A stretch of 64,000 nucleotides of DNA from Haloferax denitrificans ATCC 35960 (GTDB lineage Archaea; Halobacteriota; Halobacteria; Halobacteriales; Haloferacaceae), in contig NZ_AOLP01000001.1 in the NCBI RefSeq assembly GCF_000337795.1, forward strand, positions 124,001-188,000, in the 5' to 3' direction. Made by a program: the position numbers and the translations under genes. The notes below the pieces were generated by a model that was not told the DNA's origin, did not search any database, and saw only the letters and a program-made list of their open reading frames with translations. This document shows, piece after piece, positions 16,692 to 25,334 of this stretch; position 1 is the stretch's first letter; each line of letters opens with the position of its first letter.

Positions 16692-17305
16692 TCGTCAGTC
16701 GAGATACGGCCCACAAACCCGCGCGACTCCCTCCTCGAACGAAACTTCAGGCTCCCTCCCTGTCGCTTCGTGGATCTTCGAGTAGTCCGCCTTCGTGTCG
16801 TGGACGTACACCTCGAAGAGGTTTTCCACATACTCAGGCTCGATGTCCGTCCCAAGCACCTCGTTGATCATCTCGACCGTCTCGTTGAACGAGTAGCTCT
16901 CGGCAGTTCCGAGGTTGTAGATACCCTAGAGTCTTTCGTCTGCGGTGAGTCTGAACCCCCGAACGATATCATCGACGTGGGTGAAGTCCCGAGTTTATGA
17001 CCCATCACTGAACAGTTCGGGCGACTCGCCGTTCGCAATCTGGTCGGTGAACTGCGCGACTGTATTCGCGACCTCGCCTTTGTGTTCTTCTGCACCGCCG
17101 AAGCCCTGGTACACCGAGAAGAAACGCATCCCTGCGAGTTGCATGTCGTAGTGGTGGAAGTACTCCGTGTAGCGCTCCCGCGCCAGTTTCGACGCTTCGT
17201 AGCCCATCCGGGTTCGACCGGCATATCCTTGGGCGACGGTTCCGTCCGCGACCCGTAGATCGAAGAGGTCGTCGTCAAGGACCGTCATGTCGTGGAACTC
17301 CACAG
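16692..17305 (-). pseudogene. Epimerase pseudogene (3' two-thirds, frameshifted)
   Basis: The minus strand matches the 51220-52140 epimerase from its C-terminus back to around residue 50, with stops and frameshifts. One preserved section reads GYEASKLARERYTEYFHH and MRFFSVYQGFGGAEEHKGE. A central segment around the TSS/YGS region is collapsed. The 5' third is missing, ending at TGGAACTCCAC (17299-17309). It is about 85-90% similar in DNA, so the duplication is fairly old but recognisable. Confidence 0.88.
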
Positions 17306-17404
17306 AACTGTGTGACCCAGACAGCGGGTGGTGAATATCGTATGTATACGCTCGCCATCGAGTGAATAGCACACGTATCTGTGTCCATACTTGCTGTCGA
17401 AGTA

Positions 17405-17505
17405 GAGCACACCACCATCCAAACTGATCCGTGTGTTCTGGTTCTTTATACGACACCCACACAGTGTTTTGCAAGTGTTTAACTAGAAGACCCAGACAAG
17501 CGTGA
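17405..17505. repeat. Dispersed repeat, copy 1
   Basis: ACCACCATCCAAACTGATCC...GTGTTCTGGTTCTTTATA...GCAAGTGTTTAACTAGAAGACCCAGACAAG matches 52326-52415 closely. It also matches the inverse strand of 20758-20830 and 21979-22050 more distantly. It includes a TATA-like TTCTTTATA. The remainder of 17306-17748 holds no gene. Confidence 0.6.
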
Positions 17506-17748
17506 CTTGGCGTCGGCTGTATTAAGCGGGTTCTCTGATAGAGAAAAAACACATGCAAAACGGTGTCTTCGAGGGTGTAGCTGAGTAGCCGCACACGAAT
17601 TTGCGTCCCTCGCTACGACAGTCGTTCAGAGACGGCGTCATACACAGTTGGGTGAGACGTGACGGCGAGGCCGCCAGCTGGTTACCGTCGCAATCCAACA
17701 GTGGCGGCTCCCTCAAACTACATTCACCCGCATACACAACGTATGCAC

Positions 17749-17949
17749 ATGAGCACATCAATCCGCGTCTCTGACGAGACAAAGGCGAAACTGGCGCGGT
17801 TAAAGCGTGAAAATGAAAGTTGGGATGAGTTCCTTGACCGGTTGGCGAACCAGGGTTCGGGAATGACGGCTGGTGCGTGGAACGGAACTGACAAAGCCGA
17901 ACCGGCGCGCGAGGCAATCAAACGTTCCCGAGAGAGCTTCCAGCGGTGA
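17749..17949 (+). CDS. VapB-type antitoxin
   Basis: This 66-residue protein (MSTSIRVSDETKAKLARLKRE) matches haloarchaeal DUF7557/VapB-like antitoxins. It has a short ribbon-helix-helix-like N-terminus (SIRVSDETKAKLARL, ESWDEFLDRLA) and a disordered toxin-binding tail. The start may be the ATG at 17743 or 17749. Its stop overlaps the GTG start of the PIN toxin as GTGA. Confidence 0.8.
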   Translation: MSTSIRVSDETKAKLARLKRENESWDEFLDRLANQGSGMTAGAWNGTDKAEPAREAIKRSRESFQR

Positions 17950-18341
17950 CCATTCTCGATTTGTTGGTTATCATCGATTACCTCGATGGTGTTGAGGAAA
18001 TCGTGGAGTTTGTCGATGAACAACCGACGTTGGTCACGTCCAGCATCTGTATCTATGAAGTTCTCGCTGGAGAGGTGTTTTCAGCGGGTGAGACAGACCT
18101 CATCGGGGCGCGTAAAAACTTCGGGAGGGTCACTGCTCTTGACTTCTCCGAAGACGTCGCGTTCGAAGCTGCACGGACGCAGAACCGCCTTCTCGAATCT
18201 GGCACCCCCATGTCGCCACGTGATTTCATGATTGCAGCGACGGCCCGATCTGAAGGGAAGGAACTGGTCGTCTCCGACGCTGACTTCGATACAGAAGGCC
18301 TCGGTGAACTCCTCTCTATCCGGAGATTTGGACCGTATTAG
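17946..18341 (+). CDS. VapC-type PIN toxin
   Basis: This 131-residue PIN toxin has acidic residues at D4 (TILDLLVIIDYLDG), E38 (ICIYEVLAG), D98 (SPRDFMIAATARSEGKEL) and D113-D116 (VVSDADFD), the full VapC quartet. The normally polar positions after the first Asp (usually LDTNVLI) read LDLLVII, which is unusual next to an active site. GTG is the start and overlaps the antitoxin stop. Confidence 0.85.
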   Translation: MTILDLLVIIDYLDGVEEIVEFVDEQPTLVTSSICIYEVLAGEVFSAGETDLIGARKNFGRVTALDFSEDVAFEAARTQNRLLESGTPMSPRDFMIAATARSEGKELVVSDADFDTEGLGELLSIRRFGPY

Positions 18342-18518
18342 CTAAGTGGGTATCAGGGTGATTCGACTCGCTATACGGCCGTGGGCGTGAACGAGTTCGG
18401 CTAACAAGACAAATACACTCAGTCACCGTGTGAAGAAGTATTGCCGAGGTAACGAGGGGGGTTCAAGCGAGCCCAATTTGCCGAAATTGATTTGGTAAGA
18501 CGTGCGTAATACCAACGT

Positions 18519-18803
18519 ATGTCTGGAGCAACTACGAACTCAAACGGTGATGACGAAATTGTCACAGTGAATTTCAAAGTCACACAGTCATTTCTCAACG
18601 AAATTGATAGCACATGGCAGGGGCGTGGGTTCAACAGCCGAAGTGAATTCATTCGCTACACCCTCCGAGATGCGATTGAATTCCCGACGTTCGACCGCGA
18701 TGAACTCATCGCACTCCTCCAAGCAGAAGGGGACATCCGTGATCGGCGGACGATGAGTGCCGACGAAGCTCGCGAGCAGTTCGGAACGGACAGCGATGAG
18801 TGA
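18519..18803 (+). CDS. Ribbon-helix-helix (CopG-like) protein, orphan antitoxin candidate
   Basis: This 94-residue protein has a ribbon-helix-helix at about residues 14-50 (VTVNFKVTQSFLNEIDSTWQGRGFNSRSEFIRYTLRDAI) and an acidic C-terminal tail. An overlapping ATG at 18798 would start a partner, but that frame stops after 15 codons. It is followed by IS6-like end debris, so the toxin appears lost. It may still act as a repressor. Confidence 0.78.
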   Translation: MSGATTNSNGDDEIVTVNFKVTQSFLNEIDSTWQGRGFNSRSEFIRYTLRDAIEFPTFDRDELIALLQAEGDIRDRRTMSADEAREQFGTDSDE

Positions 18804-18958
18804 GTCTCTTGTTGCGATTGAAAAGCGGATTCCAACAGAGTGAGTCGATGCTGACCGAGACGCGACCTGTATGCAGCCCGACGTGCACAAAATAACGGGT
18901 GGCGCTCAGATATCCGTGCACCCACAAAGTAATATTAGCGGAACACATAACACCGGTC

Positions 18959-19501
18959 ATGACTGAAGAGACGCCGACGCCACCGGACGTGAACCTCACC
19001 GAGGAGTGGGAACGCGCCGTTACACAGCGGACTGTGAAAGACCGTGTGTACGAAGCGGCCACGACGCTCACCACACCAACGACTGTCGCGGATATCGCGG
19101 CTCGCGCTGATTGCACGAAAGAGGGTGCTCGCCCCCACCTGGAGTGGTTCGTTGATCTCGGCGTCCTCGAGAAGGTCGCTGACAACCCTGCACTATTCGT
19201 TCGGAACGAGGCGTACTTCGAGTTTCGTCGGGTCACCGAACTGATTCGCGAGTTCGAGACGTCTGCAGCGATCGCTGAGGCGATTGACGAGTATCGAGCC
19301 CGCGAGCGCGAACTCGCAGCGCACTTCGACGAACCGTCACCGGACGCGGTCGCGTACGCTGGGATTGCTGCTCGCGACGACGACGCGGCAGAGCGCCTGC
19401 GTGAGTGGCGAACGGTCACCCGTCGGCTCCGGGAACTTCGGGAGGCGAAACTCCGACTTGACTCCGATGGTGGTCACAGCGCTGCGTCGCTGTTTCCCTA
19501 A
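18959..19501 (+). CDS. Winged-helix regulator (DUF7342-like)
   Basis: The 180-residue protein has an N-terminal winged helix (about residues 20-85: RTVKDRVYEAATTLTTPTTVADIAARAD, then GARPHLEWFVDLGVLEKV). A C-terminal helical region rich in Glu and Arg follows (VTELIREFETSAAIAEAIDEYRA, LREWRTVTRRLRELREAKLRL). The pattern resembles haloarchaeal ArsR-like DUF7342 proteins. Three bases separate its stop from the next gene. A matching C-terminal remnant precedes the disrupted paralogue of that gene at 37099. Confidence 0.75.
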   Translation: MTEETPTPPDVNLTEEWERAVTQRTVKDRVYEAATTLTTPTTVADIAARADCTKEGARPHLEWFVDLGVLEKVADNPALFVRNEAYFEFRRVTELIREFETSAAIAEAIDEYRARERELAAHFDEPSPDAVAYAGIAARDDDAAERLREWRTVTRRLRELREAKLRLDSDGGHSAASLFP

Positions 19502-19503
19502 CG

Positions 19504-19992
19504 ATGGGTCGGCGTGATGACCTCAACGAAGAACGAATGTGGATGCTTGGCTCCCGTCTCGCAGCGCTCTCGATGGTTGAGTCGGTCCACTATTTTCCCC
19601 TCGAAAAACCCGACCGTGTTGTTGCATCGTTCGAGGAGACGTATTATCCAGACGTGGTTGACGCTGCGGCTCTTGAGCTTCGATTCCGGTTGAATGGCGA
19701 GTTCAATCTATTATATCGCGAACGATGGGCGGGTGACCGCTGGGTTTGTCGATGGGACCGTCATCCGAATACACACAACACGGACGACCACTTCCACGTC
19801 CCACCACGACCCAGCGAAACGACCGCACTTGACGCGGAATATCCTGCCGATATAAACGACGTACTCCGACTTGTCTTCGAGACGATCGAAGCGCGAGTTA
19901 ACGAGGTGTGGGCGGAGACGACAGCACCGGTATACCCCACAGAATATGAATTTGAACGACAATACGAACTGCCGTACCTCACAGACACGTAA
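19504..19992 (+). CDS. Conserved haloarchaeal protein paired with a winged-helix regulator
   Basis: This 162-residue soluble protein has a beta-rich N-terminal half ([29 protein letters not shown]), a His-rich turn ([18 protein letters not shown]) and a C-terminal helix ([20 protein letters not shown]). Two damaged paralogues exist in the window (27455-27710 and 37099-37886). One retains an upstream regulator remnant, so the two-gene unit is mobile or repeatedly acquired. The arrangement resembles a toxin-antitoxin-like pair, but the biochemical function is unknown. Confidence 0.75.
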   Translation: MGRRDDLNEERMWMLGSRLAALSMVESVHYFPLEKPDRVVASFEETYYPDVVDAAALELRFRLNGEFNLLYRERWAGDRWVCRWDRHPNTHNTDDHFHVPPRPSETTALDAEYPADINDVLRLVFETIEARVNEVWAETTAPVYPTEYEFERQYELPYLTDT

Positions 19993-20044
19993 ATCTTCTC
20001 CGCGGTCGGCCAAGTACTACCGAAAGCGCCCCGTTCCTGCCTGT

Positions 20045-20295
20045 TCACTCGACGGCGATCGGCTGGGGCTGGAAGGCGGTCGGCCGCTGTGCGTTCGCCC
20101 ACCGTCGGTAGTCCCAGAAGACGACGAGTGCCAGCAGCAAGACGAGGAGCGTCAAGTCACCGACTGGCGCACCCGTCTCGCTGACGACGAAGAGTGGGTT
20201 GAGGTCGAACGTCCCGTGGAACAGCCCGACGAGGACAACATTCCGAGTCAGTTCGTAGGTCACACCGAGCAGCAGCGCGTACACGGTCGTAAGCA

Positions 20296-20300
<5 letters not shown>
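20045..20300 (-). pseudogene. CPBP (CAAX) intramembrane protease, C-terminal fragment
   Basis: The minus strand encodes [21 protein letters not shown], then [15 protein letters not shown], the last conserved His motif of CPBP/CAAX proteases. A further hydrophobic segment and the C-terminus follow. The N-terminal domain with the EExxxR motif is missing. The gene is cut at about 20300 by a TnpB fragment on the opposite strand. Confidence 0.75.
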
Positions 20301-20638
<338 letters not shown>

Positions 20639-20697
20639 AACGGGAGTCCACGCTGAATGCCACGCTCTTCGGGGCGTGGGAGCTTACTTCGATCACG

Positions 20698-21012
20698 GTG
20701 TGGGTCCCCCTCCGTGACACCGTCGTAGTCGAATGCCTTCGACTTCCCACGACGTGACGAGAACACTTGCAAACCGGTGTGAGAGAGGACATAAAGAGAC
20801 AGAACACGGAACACATTGGAGGGTGGTCTTTGTATGCATCGTCAGGAGCGACAGTCACAGGCGTTCTTGCATGGCCAGCGATACGCTCTTCGTTGGTCCT
20901 GTTGTGTGTGCTGTTCTACGACTTCAGGCGTCACAACGCCGTCACTCACCAGTCTGTCACTCGGTACGAGGGGTGTGGGTTACCACGTTTGAATACGGTA
21001 TCCCCGTGACCA
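20698..21012. repeat. ~315-bp repeat, copy A
   Basis: This matches 21920-22240 in the same orientation over its whole length, for example GTGTGGGTCCCCCTC...GTGACACC, CTTGCATGGCCAGCGATACG and GGGCGTCACAACGCCGTCACTC. It contains the 20758-20830 section related to the dispersed repeat at 17405 and 52326. No good reading frame is shared by both copies. Confidence 0.85.
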
Positions 21013-21043
21013 CAACCGAGACGCCGAGTCCACGACCGACTGT

Positions 21044-21385
21044 TCACTCGCGACCGACGCTATTGAGCGCGCTGTTCAGTTCAAAGAGTTCTCGGACGAC
21101 GGTGCTGTCTGTGAGCCGGTACCGGCGCGGGGACGTGTCCGGTACTTCTTCGATGAGTTCAACCTCAATCAAGAGGTCCGTGTAATTGCCGACAGTCTGG
21201 CGTGTGACGCCGGCGTGGTCTGCGAACTCTGTTTTGTTGAACTCACGGTTTGGCGGAAGATCGAGCAATGCGTCTACGAGAATCGGGATGGCGTCGTGTT
21301 GCGTGAGATAGAGCCATCCACTCGGGTGCTCCTTTCGGAGTTCCTTTTTGTCTCCTCGATCAGCCGCGTGCTCTATACTGCTCAT
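21044..21385 (-). CDS. Winged-helix transcriptional regulator
   Basis: This 113-residue protein has a winged helix at about residues 45-100 (FNKTEFADHAGVTRQTVGNYTDLLIEVELIEEV, then a wing RRYRLTDSTVVRELFEL). I chose the ATG at 21385 over 21424. It is divergent from the 21479 gene, sharing a roughly 93-bp promoter region, so it may regulate both. The pair is bracketed by the two ~315-bp repeats, like cargo. Confidence 0.72.
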   Translation of the reverse strand: MSSIEHAADRGDKKELRKEHPSGWLYLTQHDAIPILVDALLDLPPNREFNKTEFADHAGVTRQTVGNYTDLLIEVELIEEVPDTSPRRYRLTDSTVVRELFELNSALNSVGRE

Positions 21386-21448
21386 ACAGAGATTCACCCA
21401 TTCTGCGTGTATAAACGTTTCCACTAGTGTTAACGACCATTAACAGCA

Positions 21449-21457
21449 TTTATATGC
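21449..21457 (+). promoter_or_regulatory. TATA-like box of the 21479 gene
   Basis: TTTATATGC centred about 26 bp upstream of the ATG at 21479 fits a leaderless archaeal promoter. Confidence 0.5.
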
Positions 21458-21478
21458 GGCCGACTTGATTCTTCGATC

Positions 21479-21793
21479 ATGGAGAAGCCGTCGGTGAAAT
21501 GCGCCCTCTTAGCAACAATGATCGCGAAACACAAGTGGGGGACACCGATTACCGAAGAAGACCTCCTCAACCTCTCGGCTATCGGCAATGACTACCCAGT
21601 CGCACGTGAGGTCTACGCCGATCTTCGGAGCGAGCCCTATATCACTCACCGTGGAAATCGTGGTATCGAACTCGACAAAAGTAATTTCGACAAGCTTGCT
21701 GATGTCCTTTACCATGAATGTCGCTGGGAAACGTGGGAGATTGAGACTCGTCTGAAACACTACGAAGGGATCAAAGATCACGACTGGGGGTGA
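21479..21793 (+). CDS. Haloarchaeal hypothetical protein
   Basis: This 104-residue protein begins MEKPSVKCALLATMIAKHKWGTPI. It is mostly helical with a repeated charged pattern (DLLNLSAIGNDYPVAREVYADLRSEPYITHRGNRGIEL) that could form a winged helix. It is divergent from a winged-helix gene. No family name is recognised. Its position between two copies of the ~315-bp repeat suggests joint mobilisation with its neighbour. Confidence 0.65.
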   Translation: MEKPSVKCALLATMIAKHKWGTPITEEDLLNLSAIGNDYPVAREVYADLRSEPYITHRGNRGIELDKSNFDKLADVLYHECRWETWEIETRLKHYEGIKDHDWG

Positions 21794-21919
21794 GCCGACC
21801 GTAGAAGATTGAGCGGGAGAGCGTCGAATTCGTAGTGGTAACCTGAGCTGTCTCCGTTCAAAAACGGTGTGTGAGGGTGCCAACAATCGGCCTCGGATTG
21901 GGGAGATTTCGTTTCGATT

Positions 21920-22240
21920 GTGGTGTGGGTCCCCCTCACCGTGACACCTTCTCATGGATGACTATCGACCCCGCGACGTGCTGAAGAACACGTGCAAACC
22001 GGTGTGTGGCACCATATAAAGAAACAGAACACTCAGAACACATTGGAGGGCGATCTTTTTACGCATCGTCAGGGGCTGCGGCCTCACAGTCGTTCTTGCA
22101 TGGCCAGCGATACGGTCCTCGTTGGCACGAGTTGTGTGCAGTTCTGTGACTGCGGGCGTCACAACGCCGTCACTCGCCAGTCTGTAACTCGGGTGCGAGG
22201 GGTGTGGGTTACCTCGTTTGAATACGGTGTCTCCGTGTCG
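21920..22240. repeat. ~315-bp repeat, copy B
   Basis: Direct repeat of 20698-21012 with about 80-85% identity by eye. The remaining gap, 21794-22531, contains no credible gene except the operator of the ATPase gene at 22453-22479. Confidence 0.85.
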
Positions 22241-22452
22241 ACAATCGAGTGCAGTATCGAGTCTACGACCGACTAGAACGCCACCCCACCCTGTTCGAAA
22301 TGAAATTTGCTGAGACGAGTCGACCACCCAATATCGACGCAGACGACCGTCAGACCGGGTTTCACGGAGTGAATTCAAATCGAACACGGTGTGCGAAGAA
22401 CCCTCCCGTCGTGGGGTTCTGCCTTCGTGATTGACCCGTAGAGTTAGAGTTT

Positions 22453-22479
22453 AAACTATTATAGCTCAAACTATTATAG
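22453..22479. promoter_or_regulatory. Tandem AAACTATTATAG operator upstream of ATPase-nuclease gene 1
   Basis: The 12-mer AAACTATTATAG occurs at 22453-22464 and 22468-22479, one and a half helical turns apart. It lies 53-79 bp before the ATG at 22532, next to a TTTAAA palindrome. It is a likely repressor-binding site. Inverted repeats occupy similar positions before the two paralogous genes. Confidence 0.5.
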
Positions 22480-22531
22480 TTTGATTCCTAACTTCGGAGC
22501 ACATATGTAGCTCCCACCACGACATGGAGGT

Positions 22532-23935
22532 ATGGACCAGTTCGTCAATCGTATCGAGGAACTCGATCGGTTACAGGCCCTCTACGAGAGTGGTACTGCA
22601 GAACTCGCGATCATTTATGGCCGCCGCCAGATCGGCAAGAGCGAACTCGTCCGCCAATCGATTGCCGACCGCGACGATGCTGTGTACTATCAGGCAGTCC
22701 AAGGAACAGCGACGACACAGCTCAGGCGATTCGTCGAGGCAGCAGCGTCGACCTATCCAGACATCACAGCCGTCAAAGAGGAATGGGAACCACTCGTAAC
22801 GTACCTCACCGACAGAGACGCAGTCATCATCATCGACGAATTCCCGTACCTCATCGAATCGAACGAGGGACTTCCCTCGGTCATTCAACACCTGTGGGAT
22901 ACAGCTGTCGGTGAGAGTCAGGCAACACTCGTACTCACAGGCTCTGCAATCGGCATGATTCACACCCACGTCCTCGATGGGGGTGCGCCGCTCTACGGCC
23001 GGGTATCCCAGACACCGAATGGTCGCCTCGAACTCACGCAGCTGCCGTTTCGATCCATCCAAGAGTTCGTGCCGACGTACGATCCCGAAGAACGGGTGTT
23101 CGTCTATGGCGTCTTCGGTGGCACACCCCGATATCTCAGCCCACTTGATCCATCACAGAGCCTCGGAGAGAACGTCACGCGGCTACTGTGCGACCCGGAT
23201 GGCCCACTCCACGACGAGCCCGAGACCGTCCTCCAGATGGAGCTCAACGAGGTGAACACGTATTTTTCGGTTCTCGAGTCGATGGCCAGCGGGAACCGCA
23301 GTCGAAACGAGATTGCGCAGGGAGCTGGCATCGAGAGCACCAATACGTCGTACTACTTCGACCGGCTGGAAACCCTCCAGATCATCGAGAAACAGCATCC
23401 GGCACTCGCCGACCCGGCGCGCAGCAAGCGGACTCGGTACAAGATTCGAGATCCGGTATTCCGGTTTTACTTCCGGTATCTCTACGGCCGCGGGGGACAG
23501 TACGAACTCTACGGTGAGAACGCCTACGCGGATCTCATCGAACCGAGATTACCAGACTTCGTTAGTGAAACGTTCGAATCGCTCTGTCACCAGGCAGTAC
23601 CGGCGCTCTATACAGACTACCAGCTCACACAGGTGCCAAGTCAGTGGTGGTACAAGGGCCAGGAGATAGATGTCGTCGCACCAACCGACGAATCAACGCT
23701 GATCGCTGGCGAAGCGAAATTCACCAACGCTCCCCTCGGTTATGACGTGCTCGCGGATCTCGAAGACGACGTGGAGCACATCGATTGGACACCCACGGGG
23801 GGTGGTAAGCCGACGTATGAATTCGCCTTGTTCAGCCGTTCTGGGTTCAAACGCTCCGTCGAGGAAGCCGCAGACGAGCGTGATGACCTCCGCCTCTTCG
23901 ATCTCTCGGATATCGTTACTGCTCTCGAAAGTTAG
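22532..23935 (+). CDS. Archaeal-type ATPase fused to DUF234 nuclease-like domain (paralogue 1)
   Basis: This 467-residue protein belongs to the archaeal ATPase family with a C-terminal DUF234 domain. Residues 1-220 are a STAND/AAA-like NTPase: Walker A GRRQIGKSEL (about 30-39) and Walker B VIIIDEFPYL (about 97-106). A winged-helix region follows (about 255-310, RNEIAQGAGIESTNTSYYFDRLE). The C-terminus carries a restriction-endonuclease-like signature EIDVVAP...GEAKF (about 378-397), matching the D...ExK pattern of PD-(D/E)XK folds. Two paralogues lie at 35370 and 40211. Their role is unknown; defence, plasmid maintenance or DNA repair are possible. Confidence 0.9.
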   Translation: MDQFVNRIEELDRLQALYESGTAELAIIYGRRQIGKSELVRQSIADRDDAVYYQAVQGTATTQLRRFVEAAASTYPDITAVKEEWEPLVTYLTDRDAVIIIDEFPYLIESNEGLPSVIQHLWDTAVGESQATLVLTGSAIGMIHTHVLDGGAPLYGRVSQTPNGRLELTQLPFRSIQEFVPTYDPEERVFVYGVFGGTPRYLSPLDPSQSLGENVTRLLCDPDGPLHDEPETVLQMELNEVNTYFSVLESMASGNRSRNEIAQGAGIESTNTSYYFDRLETLQIIEKQHPALADPARSKRTRYKIRDPVFRFYFRYLYGRGGQYELYGENAYADLIEPRLPDFVSETFESLCHQAVPALYTDYQLTQVPSQWWYKGQEIDVVAPTDESTLIAGEAKFTNAPLGYDVLADLEDDVEHIDWTPTGGGKPTYEFALFSRSGFKRSVEEAADERDDLRLFDLSDIVTALES

Positions 23936-24034
23936 ACATTCACGCTTGCCCCCTGGGAACGGGATTGAAGAAGGGTCTGCACGGGACTTTTCACCGTCCG
24001 AACGCTTATCGTCTGAGATCGATTCGAGTTCAGT

Positions 24035-24292
24035 ATGGCAAGTGCGACCCGGAACGGTGAGCCCAACGGAGTTGAGTTCGTCCGCGAAGATGATGGGAGC
24101 ATCACCGCCCGCGATACCGAGACCAATCTCGCACGTGGTGGCGACACCCGGGCGGAAGCACTCTCGCAACTTGCGGAGGTTCTTGTTCTCCACGAGGGAG
24201 GTGGTGAACCCCTCACCGACGATGACCTCGAAGAACTTGGCCTCAACCCCGATGAGTTCGAGAACCGCGACCTGCCCGACTTCACGCAATAA
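24035..24292 (+). CDS. HicB-like antitoxin, orphan
   Basis: The 85-residue protein shows the partial-RNase-H HicB core (EFVREDDGSITARDTETNLARGGDTRAEALSQLAEVLVLH) and an acidic tail. No HicA toxin frame (about 60 residues with a double-stranded-RNA-binding fold and catalytic His) lies adjacent on either side. It is therefore a solitary antitoxin, perhaps an anti-addiction remnant. The gap 24293-24537 holds no recognisable gene. Confidence 0.75.
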   Translation: MASATRNGEPNGVEFVREDDGSITARDTETNLARGGDTRAEALSQLAEVLVLHEGGGEPLTDDDLEELGLNPDEFENRDLPDFTQ

Positions 24293-24537
24293 CGCGGCGT
24301 GCTCAGGGTACTCGATGAGTCCCTTGTTGCCTTTGAGCAGATGACGCAGACAGGATGATGCGGCTGTCTCCCACCCCTCGAACCGAGTGATAGACTGACG
24401 AATACAGGCGTCTCCCGCCAGACAACTGCATCGCATCGAACGAGTATCCATGCACCCAAACTCTTGCTCATCACCATGCGAAACCCCGTATTGCAGGGCT
24501 AGACGACTGAGAATACGAGAACGTTTGCCAATCCCTC

Positions 24538-24915
24538 TCAGACCTCGGTGAGGCCGAGACTGTATTCGAGTGCGGTATCGACCTCGTCCATCCGCTCTTG
24601 CGGAATCGAGCCGATGTTCTCTGTGATGCGGTGCTCTATGGAGACGGTTCGAACCTGGCTACAGAGCGCGACAGAATCCTCCCGAAGCGCACACTCTTCG
24701 GCTGGGACGAGCACTTCGAACGGGTAGAGCTGCTCTCCGAACGAGGTAGTGAACGGAACAACGATCGTTGTCGGTGCGTTTGCATTCCCGACGTTATTCT
24801 GCACGACGAGACACGGACGCGTTTCCCGTTGTTCGGATCCCTGCGTCGGGGTGAGTTCAACAATAACGACGTCTTCGACGGACAGACGTGGCCATTCACT
24901 ACCACTCTGGGGCAT
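24538..24915 (-). CDS. MazF/PemK-family toxin
   Basis: This 125-residue endoribonuclease-type toxin has the MazF barrel pattern: DVVIVELTPTQGSEQRETRPCLVVQNN, APTTIVVPFTT and ALCSQVRTVSIEHRI. It includes the conserved Arg in ETRPCLVV and the Ser/Thr after VPF. I chose the ATG at 24915, giving a 17-base overlap with the antitoxin gene that precedes it. Toxin follows antitoxin, as is normal for this class. Confidence 0.9.
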   Translation of the reverse strand: MPQSGSEWPRLSVEDVVIVELTPTQGSEQRETRPCLVVQNNVGNANAPTTIVVPFTTSFGEQLYPFEVLVPAEECALREDSVALCSQVRTVSIEHRITENIGSIPQERMDEVDTALEYSLGLTEV

Positions 24916-25165
24916 CGCCCAGGTGTTCATCAGCCTCCGCCGAGACACCCTCCAGTTCGTTTGCGAGTTCGCGGGTCCGTTGGGCACGCTGTCGGTACCC
25001 CGCGGCCAACTCTTCACGAGTGATTGACCGCTCGATAACGAGCTTGCCCGCCTCTTCGTGGATCACGACGTCGTCTCCTCCCTTTATTCCGAAGCGTTCG
25101 CGGAGCTCTTTGGGAATCGTTACCTGGCCCCGCTCCCCGACTTTCCGGCGTTCACCCTTACTCAT
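24899..25165 (-). CDS. AbrB-family antitoxin of the MazF module
   Basis: This 88-residue protein has an AbrB DNA-binding domain (KVGERGQVTIPKELRERFGIKGGDDVVIHEEAGKLVIE split across residues 8-46) and a C-terminal helical, acidic toxin-binding region. It overlaps the MazF gene by 17 bases and must be translated first. It is the third distinct AbrB-type antitoxin in the window. Confidence 0.88.
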   Translation of the reverse strand: MSKGERRKVGERGQVTIPKELRERFGIKGGDDVVIHEEAGKLVIERSITREELAAGYRQRAQRTRELANELEGVSAEADEHLGDAPEW

Positions 25166-25236
25166 ACATATTCATACTGATAAGCACTTCGGGCGGAAGG
25201 CAGTCAGTACAGACCGATGTGGGAATCTGTCGAAAG

Positions 25237-25294
25237 AGCTCTGTTGAAATCCTCAGAAAATGATAGATTCTGACCCAGTTGTGGTCAATACAGG
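25237..25294 (+). repeat. Left-type end of the IS6-like family, no partner found
   Basis: AGCTCTGTTGAAATCCTCAG...ATTCTG...GGTCAATACAG aligns along 58 bp with 37252 and 3955. It points into the HD-hydrolase gene. The expected opposite end is not found before the TnpB element that starts near 26008, which may have removed it. Confidence 0.7.
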
Positions 25295-25334
25295 AGTTAC
25301 ACCGAGCAGGGGGGAGTGGCGACTGAAAGACGTA

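Noticed and set aside
20733-21185. Open frames inside the ~315-bp repeats.
   Set aside because: The two repeat copies do not share a common frame, so coding is unlikely.
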